Below, piece after piece: positions 7,269 to 15,004 of a DNA stretch of 19,465 bases. The stretch lies in the NCBI GenBank assembly GCA_964548475.1, contig CAZJRF010000032.1, forward strand, positions 1 through 19,465. Reading direction: 5' to 3'. This DNA comes from VGBK01 sp964548475 (lineage in GTDB: Bacteria > Actinomycetota > Acidimicrobiia > Spongiisociales > UBA11373). The notes under the pieces are model-generated. The model saw nothing but the letters and a program-made list of their open reading frames with translations, was not told where the DNA came from and did not search any database. Both the position numbers and the translations under genes were made by a program. Position 1 is the stretch's first letter. Every line of letters begins with the position of its first letter.

Positions 7269-7294
7269 CTACAGATGGGGGTCGGCCTCGTCAA
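7266..7294 (-). promoter_or_regulatory. Predicted sigma70-type promoter for membrane protein/regulator operon
   Basis: On the minus strand TTGACG (7294-7289) and TAGACT (7271-7266) are separated by exactly 17 bases. The -35 element matches TTGACA at five of six positions and the -10 element matches TATAAT at four of six. Transcription would start about 40 bases before the ATG at 7224. The -10 overlaps a CGCAAAGT box, which suggests regulated transcription. Confidence 0.6.
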
Positions 7295-7414
7295 GTGCCG
7301 CGCCGATCTGGGTGGGTCTCTCCCCCCGGGGAGTACTGATGGCCCCGTGACTGGTCACCGGAGCTCAGGGGGTATTCATGCACGTCGGGCTAGCAGGGGG
7401 TGACGTCCAGACAG

Positions 7415-7506
7415 CCTCAGCACCCCTGTCGCTATCTTCCCGCGCTCACTTTCAGGATCAGGGTGGCTGCCCAGCCTGGTCGGCCTGGCGGTCGGTCAGA
7501 TGACGT
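7415..7506 (+). repeat. Dispersed intergenic repeat, copy R6
   Basis: The core is 7415-7471. CAGCACCC (7418-7425) complements GGGTGGCTG (7461-7469) except for one extra G, as in R2. The tail GGTCAGATGACG is shared with R5. CACCCCAGGGTGAG, normally part of the 5' extension in R3, occurs downstream at about 7512. It lies in the divergent gap between the membrane protein operon and the 62-residue gene. Confidence 0.9.
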
Positions 7507-7526
7507 CGCGACACCCCAGGGTGAGC

Positions 7527-7720
7527 CGGAGTCTGTTGGCCGGGTGAGGCGAGTCGGTCAGCAACGATTCGGATCGGCGATTTGACCGATCAACCTCCAG
7601 ATCGACTCCTCGATGAGTGTGACCCTGGTCCCGGGCACATCGCGATCCAGGCTGGCAAGCCTCGGCCTGTCCGGCATCGCTAGTCTCGATCGTGTCGGAA
7701 CTCTTCATCAGTCGTCGCAG
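7527..7720. other. Intergenic stretch without recognised gene
   Basis: No coding region is supported between repeat R6 and the 62-residue gene. A TAGTCT near 7680 could serve as a -10 element, but no good -35 lies at proper spacing. Confidence 0.4.
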
Positions 7721-7734
7721 CCGCGGAGGTATTG

Positions 7735-7923
7735 ATGTCGTACCGAGTCCATCGTTTCGATGTCGACATGGAAAGGGACCAGGACAAGCTGGAGGCGTTC
7801 CTGAACGACCTCGAAGGCGAAGTGATCTCGATTGTCCCGAACATCAAACGGACGACCCTTGCCCAGATCTACGGTGCATCGCGAAAGGTCGACTTCCTCC
7901 TTATCATCGAGAAGACGCCGTAG
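7735..7923 (+). CDS. Small conserved-looking protein of unknown function
   Basis: The 62-residue product (starts MSYRVHRFDVDM, ends VDFLLIIEKTP) is preceded by GGAGGT at 7725-7730, which supports ATG 7735 over the TTG at 7732. The layout looks like a compact alpha/beta protein: a first strand YRVHRFDV, an amphipathic helix with DQDKLEAFLNDLEGE, a strand VISIVPNI and a last strand VDFLLIIEK. It is soluble, without membrane segments or Cys. I do not recognise a named family. It is the only gene between R6 and R7. Confidence 0.7.
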   Translation: MSYRVHRFDVDMERDQDKLEAFLNDLEGEVISIVPNIKRTTLAQIYGASRKVDFLLIIEKTP

Positions 7924-7953
7924 CCCGGACGGGTGGCGAGCGGCAACACAAGG

Positions 7954-8014
7954 GGTGTGTGCTTAAGAGTCGTCACCCCAGAGCGGCGTGGCGTCAGTAG
8001 TCCCTCAGCACCCC
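7954..8014 (+). repeat. Truncated dispersed repeat, copy R7
   Basis: The segment 7954-8013 agrees with 2926-2985 of R3 at 50 of 60 positions. It covers the 5' extension and the first 11 bases of the core (CCTCAGCACCC, 8003-8013), then similarity stops. The remaining 46 or so bases of the core are absent, and the 3' end of the GH13 gene begins six bases later. No further copies occur to the right. Confidence 0.85.
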
Positions 8015-8019
8015 ACACC

Positions 8020-11000
8020 TCACCGCACCCGCCTCGCTCCCCCGTCGGCGGGCTCGCCGGAAGTCGGCCTCCCTGGGCGGGGTTCAGCCAGCAGCCGGTC
8101 CACCCGGTAGCCGGAGCGGTCCTCGGCCCGGACCAGCGCGGCCGCCAGTTCGGCCGCGCGTGCCGGAATCTGCTTGCTGCGGGTGCCCAGCAGCCCGGCC
8201 ACCACCAGGGCCCGTCCCAGGGACCGGTAGCCGTCCCGGTCGAACCAGGTGATCCCCCCGTGGTTGTGGACGTGCAGGAAAGCGGACACCTCCGGGTCGG
8301 CCAGGAGCCCGGCCAGCAGACGCCGCAGCCCTCTCGCGGAGGCCCGGCTCTTCCCCCATTCCCGGATGGCAGCGGCGTGGCGATCCGCGAGGGGGATGGC
8401 CCGGGCCCACTCCGTCCCGCCCTCCAGAGCCACCTCCTCCAGCCGCAGCGGCCCGCGACCGGCCGGGAACAAACGGGCCGCCGCCCACACCACCAGCCAC
8501 CCCGGGTCGAAGGCGGGAGGCCGGCCGTTCAGGGCGGTCCCCGCCTGGGCCATGGTCCCCAGGTCGAGCGGGAACTGGGCGAAGGCCCGCCGACGGTCGA
8601 CCGTGTGGCCCAGCAGCGCCGCCTCGTCCAGGAAGCGGCCCAGGGCCGACTCAACCTCCGGGTCGCCTTCGGCCGGCGGATCGGCCAGGCACGGCCGGCA
8701 GGCCTCCACCAGGTCGTACAGGGCGGCCCGCAGCGGCTCGGTGCGCAGGCTCTCCAGAGCGGCGGCCACCCCGGGCACCCCCTCCCCCCGCAGGCGGCGG
8801 GCGAGCGTCGCATATGCCCCGGTCGTGTCGGTGATCTCGGCGAAGTCCAGGTACACCCGGTACTGATAGCCCCCCAGCGACACAGGCATGCCCTGCTCAC
8901 ACAGCTCCCGGCTGCGGCGCAGGTACTCCAGGCCGCTCACATGATCCCGGAACACCACAAAGTCGTCGTGGCCGGCCCGCAAGCCGAGGCCCTCCCCCAG
9001 GTGCCGGGTGCGCAGCGCCCCGGCCCGCTTGTCGCGATAGGGAACGGAGCGATGGATCCACCCCGAAGACTCCTGGTAGCGGTTGTTGTACAACACCAGC
9101 GACGCCTGCCCCTCGACCCGGTTGCTGTAGGCGTAGACGTCCTCCTGCACCGCCCCGTCGGCCACCACGTCGTAGAGCAGGAACTCGGCCGCCTCGGCGA
9201 ACTGACGACGGCGATGGAGCAGGGGGAAGATCTCCCGGCGGTGCCGGTCCACCAGGCCCTCATTGGGCTGCTCCTCCCAGCGCGCCCGGCGGTACTCCAT
9301 GCCGTAGCGCTCGTGGAACCCCTCCACCTGCCCGTGGCCGAACATAGGGAGGCCGGGCATCGTGCACAGCAAGGTGCACACCCCGAAGTACTTATCCCCG
9401 TCGCCGAACTGGGCGATCGCGGTCTCCTCGTCGGGGTTGTTCATGAAGTTGACGTAGCGCTTGAGGATCTCGGGGTCGAACTCGAGCACGTTGCGCATCA
9501 ACCGCCGGTAGTCGGCGTTGCGCTCGGCCGAGGTCATGTGCATGAAGGCGCTGTTGTAGACCCGGTGCATGCCCAGGGTGCGCACGAAGTAGCCCTCGAG
9601 CATCCAGAAGGCTTCGGCCAGGAGGAGGGTGTCGGGCACCTCCGCGGCCACCCGGTCGACCACCTCCCGCCAGAACTCATCGGGCATGTGCCGGGCGAAC
9701 TCCCCGTCGATCATGCCCAGGGCAGCCCGCGAGGGGATGGCGCCCCCGGTGCCCGGCGCCGGGAACCACAGGCGCTGCACGTGCTGGCGGGCCAGGGTCA
9801 TGGCCGCGTCGAAACGGATGACGGGGAAGAGGCGGGCGACATGCACGATGGTCTGGATGACCGCCTCCCGCACCTCGGGAAGCAGGTAGTTCAGCTGGGC
9901 GGTGTCGTTCCACGGCATTGAGGTGCCGTCGTTGCCGTGGTAGATGAACCGTTCCTCGCCCGTCCACCGGTCCCGGCGGCGGAAGACCACAGCGGCGTCG
10001 GTCCCGTCCCAGTAGTGGTCCTCGATCTGAACAGCCACCCGCGGGTCCGACGACAGGTCGGGACCGGTGTAGGAGTAGCCCGGGTAGGGAGGCCGGGGCA
10101 AGGACAGGAACCAGTCGGGGTGCTCAATCACCCAGCGCCCGTCGATGCCCACGTGGTTGGGGACCATGTCGCTGGCCATACGAAGCCCCCGCGCCCCCGC
10201 CCGGCGGCGGAGGTCCTCGAAAGCCTCCTGCCCGCCCAGGTCGGCGGCGACCTGGTAGTCGTACAGGGCGTAGGCCGAGGCCACCGCGTCGGGATTGCCC
10301 CGGAGGTGCTTGATGCGCCGCGACGCCTCGCTGCGCTCCCACACCCCGATCAGCCACAGCCCGCTGAAGCCGGCGGCGGCCAGGGCGTCGAGTTCCTCGT
10401 CGGGAACCTGGTCGAGCCGTTGGACCTGGCGACCGTAACGCCGGGCCAGTTGTTCCAACCACACGTAGGTGCTCTTGGCGATCAGCACCACCCGCGGCAT
10501 CCAGGAGCGGTCCTCGCTGAAGCGCTCGTACTCGCCGGGACCGGCCAGGCTGGCGGCGTCGGGGACGGGAGGCGGCCCCTTGCCCGCCACGCGGAAGGCG
10601 TACTCCTCGGCGAGCAGGTCTTGAGCGCGCAGGATGCGCTGCAGCAACCCGGCGAAGCGCTCGCCCAGCAGGCTCGCCCAGTTCGCCTTGATGTACTCCA
10701 GCTGGCCGGTCAAGGAAGTCGGGCTGTGCCGCATGGGGGCGCGCAGCACGTCGAACAGTGCCCGGGCCCCCATCCCGGGCCCGACCGCTTCGCTGAAGAA
10801 CTGCTCGAGGGCGGCGATCGTCTGCCCGTACGCTGCTCGCTCGGCCAGGGGAGCATCGTCGTGAAGCTCGCGGAAACGGGCGAAGGCCGGGTTCTCGTTG
10901 GCCAGGCGCAGCATGATCAGCTCTTCCAGAACCAGGTGAGCGTTGGGCACCCCGGCGGTGGACTGCGCCAAGTGCTCCACCGCGGTGCGCTGCCCCCGGT

Positions 11001-11409
11001 AGACCGGAGTGGGTGGATAGCCGTCGGCGAAGCCCGCCAACAGGCCTTCGGCCGCGTCCCCCAGACGCTCCCGCACGTGGGTGGCAGCGTCGCCCATCCC
11101 CCGCCCCGCCCCCACCTGCCGGCCCATCACGTGGCGCAGGATCTCCTGGATGAGGGCGGCGGCGGCCAGGTCCGCCGCCCCCACCGCCCGCTCCGGGAAG
11201 CGAGGGGCCTCCCGAACCCCGTTGATGGCCGCCGCCAGCTCGGCGGCGGCCTGCGCATCACCCACCACCAGCGGGCCGGTCTCGGCGAAGAGAACATCGG
11301 GCAGGTCATAGCGGGCCCGGGCGGGGGCCGCCACTTGGAAAGCGCGCGCCGTAGCGCCGGGCGGGCCGGCACTGGTGGGCTCGGGGGTGGCGGGCTCGCG
11401 GTCGGCCAT
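8020..11409 (-). CDS. Large GH13 (alpha-amylase family) enzyme
   Basis: The 1129-residue protein contains a GH13 (alpha-amylase superfamily) barrel from about residue 310 to 720, between long N- and C-terminal regions I cannot assign. Motifs in order are DMVPNH at 414-419 (region I), VIRFDAA with predicted nucleophile D534 (region II), LLLAEAFW with acid/base E599 (region III), and FMNNPDEE with stabiliser D660 (region IV). The usual NHD of region IV is NPD, a change shared with GlgE-type maltosyltransferases, although region I does not look like GlgE. No signal peptide is visible, so it is probably cytoplasmic. It follows the ABC exporter genes by 82 bases. The reaction is uncertain: hydrolysis or transglycosylation on alpha-glucans. 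Confidence 0.85.
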   Translation of the reverse strand: MADREPATPEPTSAGPPGATARAFQVAAPARARYDLPDVLFAETGPLVVGDAQAAAELAAAINGVREAPRFPERAVGAADLAAAALIQEILRHVMGRQVGAGRGMGDAATHVRERLGDAAEGLLAGFADGYPPTPVYRGQRTAVEHLAQSTAGVPNAHLVLEELIMLRLANENPAFARFRELHDDAPLAERAAYGQTIAALEQFFSEAVGPGMGARALFDVLRAPMRHSPTSLTGQLEYIKANWASLLGERFAGLLQRILRAQDLLAEEYAFRVAGKGPPPVPDAASLAGPGEYERFSEDRSWMPRVVLIAKSTYVWLEQLARRYGRQVQRLDQVPDEELDALAAAGFSGLWLIGVWERSEASRRIKHLRGNPDAVASAYALYDYQVAADLGGQEAFEDLRRRAGARGLRMASDMVPNHVGIDGRWVIEHPDWFLSLPRPPYPGYSYTGPDLSSDPRVAVQIEDHYWDGTDAAVVFRRRDRWTGEERFIYHGNDGTSMPWNDTAQLNYLLPEVREAVIQTIVHVARLFPVIRFDAAMTLARQHVQRLWFPAPGTGGAIPSRAALGMIDGEFARHMPDEFWREVVDRVAAEVPDTLLLAEAFWMLEGYFVRTLGMHRVYNSAFMHMTSAERNADYRRLMRNVLEFDPEILKRYVNFMNNPDEETAIAQFGDGDKYFGVCTLLCTMPGLPMFGHGQVEGFHERYGMEYRRARWEEQPNEGLVDRHRREIFPLLHRRRQFAEAAEFLLYDVVADGAVQEDVYAYSNRVEGQASLVLYNNRYQESSGWIHRSVPYRDKRAGALRTRHLGEGLGLRAGHDDFVVFRDHVSGLEYLRRSRELCEQGMPVSLGGYQYRVYLDFAEITDTTGAYATLARRLRGEGVPGVAAALESLRTEPLRAALYDLVEACRPCLADPPAEGDPEVESALGRFLDEAALLGHTVDRRRAFAQFPLDLGTMAQAGTALNGRPPAFDPGWLVVWAAARLFPAGRGPLRLEEVALEGGTEWARAIPLADRHAAAIREWGKSRASARGLRRLLAGLLADPEVSAFLHVHNHGGITWFDRDGYRSLGRALVVAGLLGTRSKQIPARAAELAAALVRAEDRSGYRVDRLLAEPRPGRPTSGEPADGGARRVR

Positions 11410-11491
11410 GGCGCCGCCAGCCTAGGCGGCCCTCTTCAGCCGAGGCTGTTCGGGCAGCGCGCCATGCCCGGCCGGGGGGAACCGGAACCGG

Positions 11492-12667
11492 TCAGCGGGT
11501 CAGTACCCGGCGCAGGCGCCAGGCGGCCAGCACCATGAAGAAGGCGGCGAAGGCAACCAGCACCCCCAGCTGGGGCAGGATGTCCACCAGCCCGCCGTCG
11601 CGGCGGATGAGCTCGGAGAAGGCGTCGATGGCCCACGCGTGCGGGGTGAACAAGGCGGCCGTCTTCATCGCCGGTGGGAACACCTCGATGGGGGCCATGC
11701 AACCGCCGATGGCCGCCAGGCCCAGGCCGAGGAGCACGCCGATCCCGCCCGCCTGCTGCTCGTTGCGGAACAGCGCCCCGGAGAGCATGGCCGCCCCCGA
11801 ACCGACCAGGGCGAAGAGCACCAGGATGGCGATGGCCCCCAGCGGATCTCCCCAGTTCACCCGGAAGAGCAGCAGGGTCCCCACCATGATGTAGACCCCC
11901 TGGACCAGGGCCACCCCAAAGCGGCCGGCCACCTCACCCCCGACGATCACCCCGGTGGAGGTGGGGGTGGACAGCATGCGCCGCGCCACCCCCAGCTTCC
12001 GGGTGAGAATGAGGTCGGCCGCCGCCGCCAGCGAGTTGAGGAACATAAACAGCACCAGCATGGCCGGTGCCCCGACGTCGAAAGTGCCTAGGTTCTCGAA
12101 GCCTTCGAACACCGACTCGCCCGCCCGGGAGTAGGAGACGGTGATGCCGGCCTCCTGCCCCGCCACCACCCGGGCTACCGCCAGCGCCTGCGAGAAAGAG
12201 ACCTGCCCCTGCTCGACGGAGAAGCGCGCCGCCCGGATAGGAATGCCCTGGCGGGCCACGACATCGCGCACCGTCTCCCGGGCCAGCATGCCGTTCTGGT
12301 CGGCCGGCCGGGTGAGGATGCCCACCTCGGCCGACCCGCCACCCATGAGGGCGGCGTCGTAGCCCTCCGGTACCAGCACCCCGGCGGTCACCGCTCCCCG
12401 CTCCACAGCCCCGGTCATCGCCACCTCGGAGTCGTAGGAGACCACCGCCAGGTCGTCGAGTTCGTCGAGGGCTTCCACCAGGGCGGAGGCGAGCGGCCCC
12501 CCGTCGCCGGCCACGTGCACCCCGATCCGGGACTCGGAATAGGAGCCGAAGATCATCCCCATCAGCAGGATGAGGAAGATCGGGAAGACGAAGGTGAAGA
12601 AGATGTTGGTGCGCTGGCGCAGGAAGCGCACGGTGTTGGCCCAGCCGATCGCCCACACCTTCCTCAT
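11492..12667 (-). CDS. ABC-2 type transporter permease (second subunit)
   Basis: The 391-residue product has the standard ABC-2 layout: an N-terminal helix (FFTFVFPIFLILLMGMIFG, about 23-41), a long extracytoplasmic region (about 45-205) and a cluster of five to six helices at the C terminus. RKLGVARRMLSTPTSTGVIVGGEVAGR is the characteristic cytoplasmic coupling region before the third helix. Its start overlaps the stop of the upstream permease (12664-12667), indicating coupled translation. With its partner and the ATPase it should form an exporter in the cytoplasmic membrane, of the DrrAB/NatAB/YbhFSR kind. The substrate is unknown. Confidence 0.9.
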   Translation of the reverse strand: MRKVWAIGWANTVRFLRQRTNIFFTFVFPIFLILLMGMIFGSYSESRIGVHVAGDGGPLASALVEALDELDDLAVVSYDSEVAMTGAVERGAVTAGVLVPEGYDAALMGGGSAEVGILTRPADQNGMLARETVRDVVARQGIPIRAARFSVEQGQVSFSQALAVARVVAGQEAGITVSYSRAGESVFEGFENLGTFDVGAPAMLVLFMFLNSLAAAADLILTRKLGVARRMLSTPTSTGVIVGGEVAGRFGVALVQGVYIMVGTLLLFRVNWGDPLGAIAILVLFALVGSGAAMLSGALFRNEQQAGGIGVLLGLGLAAIGGCMAPIEVFPPAMKTAALFTPHAWAIDAFSELIRRDGGLVDILPQLGVLVAFAAFFMVLAAWRLRRVLTR

Positions 12668-13845
12668 GGCACCAGAGTCCTTTTAACCCGGAACTGGGCC
12701 AGTCCCCCAATCACCACGCCGAAGAGGGCCACGTACAGGGCGGCGGGGAACACGCTGGTCGCGCCCCCACCCGCCGCCAGGTCGCCCAGGCCCCGGAGGA
12801 ACCAGGCGTGCGGTGTGGCCAGGCTGAGTGCCTCCATGAAGCCTCCCACCTGGGCTACCGGGAAGAAGCACCCGCCGAGCATGGCGAGCACGAAGGCGAT
12901 GATCGACTGCAGGTTCCCCGCCTGTTCGGCGGTGCGGGCGATGCCCGCCACCACAAACATCACCCCCATCGCCGCGATCACCGCCGCCAGCACGAGGATG
13001 GCCACCCCCCATGAGTTGCCCCACTCAGCATCGAGCAAGAGAGTCGAGCCCGCCACCAGCACCGCCATGCTCACCAGACCCAGGACGAAGGAGGTGAGCG
13101 CTTTTCCCGTCACGATGGAGAGACGTGAGATGGGCGCGGCCAGCAAGCGGCCCATGGTGCCGTTCTGGCGCTCCTCGAGCAGTCCCAGCACCCCGAACTG
13201 GACGGTGAGGAAGATGAACAGGATCGCCATGGCCGCCGGGTAGTAGGTGCGCATGGGCAGCTCCTTGGACGCCGCCTCCAACTCGACCAGCCTCAGCGGG
13301 CTGGGGACCGCCATGGCCGCGTCCACCAGCGCCTCCGCCTCCCCCGGCTCCGGTGCCCGGGCGAGCACCAGGAAGTAGGTCCCCAGCGACGTCCGCACCG
13401 CGTTGATCTCCCCCACGAAGTGCCCGGCCACCGAGCGGGCCACCTGCCCGGCGATGGGGCTGTCCACGTTGGCCACTACCTCGATGGCCGACGTCCCGTC
13501 CTCCCCCACCGCCGCCGAGAAGCCGGCGGGGATGATGAAGGCGGCGTTCACCCGGGCCTTCTCGGCCCGGGAGCGCGCCTCCGCCGCCGAGCCGACCTCC
13601 TCGACGGCGACAACCCCCTCGTCCTCGAGCGGCTGCAGCACCTGCTCCACGAACAGCCGGGCGGTGGCCCCCCGGTCCTCGTCGGCAACCGCATAGGTGA
13701 AGCTCGTCCCACCGGATCCCAGGTCGCCGAGGAGCAGGGTGAAGATGGCGGCCAGGCCGAAGGGGGCCGCGATCCCCCACAGGTAGAAGCTGCGGTCGCG
13801 CAGCCGCTGCCGGATGTCCTTCAACGCGATCCGGATCGCCGCCAT
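12664..13845 (-). CDS. ABC-2 type transporter permease (first subunit)
   Basis: The 393-residue product starts KDIRQRLRDRSFYLWGIAAPFGLAAIF, with the first helix at about 22-40, then an extracytoplasmic domain of about 170 residues. The membrane core starts at AILFIFLTVQFGVLGLL and includes the coupling segment EERQNGTMGRLLAAPISR, diagnostic for ABC-2 permeases. It follows the ATPase by two bases and overlaps the next permease by four. The two permeases resemble one another in layout and were probably derived by duplication, forming a heterodimer. Confidence 0.9.
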   Translation of the reverse strand: MAAIRIALKDIRQRLRDRSFYLWGIAAPFGLAAIFTLLLGDLGSGGTSFTYAVADEDRGATARLFVEQVLQPLEDEGVVAVEEVGSAAEARSRAEKARVNAAFIIPAGFSAAVGEDGTSAIEVVANVDSPIAGQVARSVAGHFVGEINAVRTSLGTYFLVLARAPEPGEAEALVDAAMAVPSPLRLVELEAASKELPMRTYYPAAMAILFIFLTVQFGVLGLLEERQNGTMGRLLAAPISRLSIVTGKALTSFVLGLVSMAVLVAGSTLLLDAEWGNSWGVAILVLAAVIAAMGVMFVVAGIARTAEQAGNLQSIIAFVLAMLGGCFFPVAQVGGFMEALSLATPHAWFLRGLGDLAAGGGATSVFPAALYVALFGVVIGGLAQFRVKRTLVP

Positions 13846-13847
13846 GG

Positions 13848-14792
<945 letters not shown>

Positions 14793-14809
14793 ACCGAGCA
14801 CTCCCCTCG

Positions 14810-14828
14810 TTAGTGACAGAAACTAGTA
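14810..14828. promoter_or_regulatory. Candidate regulator site in divergent promoter region
   Basis: The sequence TTAGTGACAGAAACTAGTA in the gap between the ABC exporter and PelF-like genes has an imperfect dyad (TAGT at 14811-14814, ACTA at 14822-14825). It lies just upstream of the ATPase ribosome binding site, where a repressor would act. No matching regulator gene is in the window. No convincing -35/-10 pair was found in 14793-15004, which contains no other gene. Confidence 0.25.
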
Positions 14829-15004
14829 CGGACCGCATGTGTCATCGGAAGATCGGAGACCACTTTCCCCGGGAATCCTCCCGCGGTCGCTGCATGCGAT
14901 CAGACACCACGACCGGCCGCCGACCCCGGACCGTCGGCAGCCTCCCGCCTTTGACTCCAACGCCCCGTTCGGCGATTCTGGGCGGCTCGGGCGGATGCAG
15001 GCGC

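Noticed and set aside
131..7471. Repeats as integron attC sites
   Set aside because: They share layout with cassette arrays, but the attC consensus core and inverse core are absent and no integrase gene is present in the window. Only the analogy is kept.
131..8014. Repeats as a CRISPR array
   Set aside because: The copies are separated by hundreds to thousands of bases that contain genes, and the repeats are imperfect.
7933..9921. Long plus-strand open frame (662 codons)
   Set aside because: It lies opposite the GH13 gene, whose motifs are clear. Its translation is a low-complexity string rich in Pro, Gly, His and Gln, typical of an antisense shadow in GC-rich DNA.
8020..11409. GH13 protein as GlgE
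   Set aside because: It shares the NPD in region IV, but region I (DMVPNH) and the 65-residue spacing between D534 and E599 do not fit GlgE, and the length is far greater.
9937..11538. Second long plus-strand open frame opposite GH13
   Set aside because: Same shadow effect; no recognisable motif and no ribosome binding site that would favour it over the minus-strand gene.
14813..15004. N-terminal extension of the PelF-like gene
   Set aside because: The extra 64 residues are basic and disordered, overlap the divergent promoter region and are not part of the family; ATG 15005 begins directly before the conserved start.
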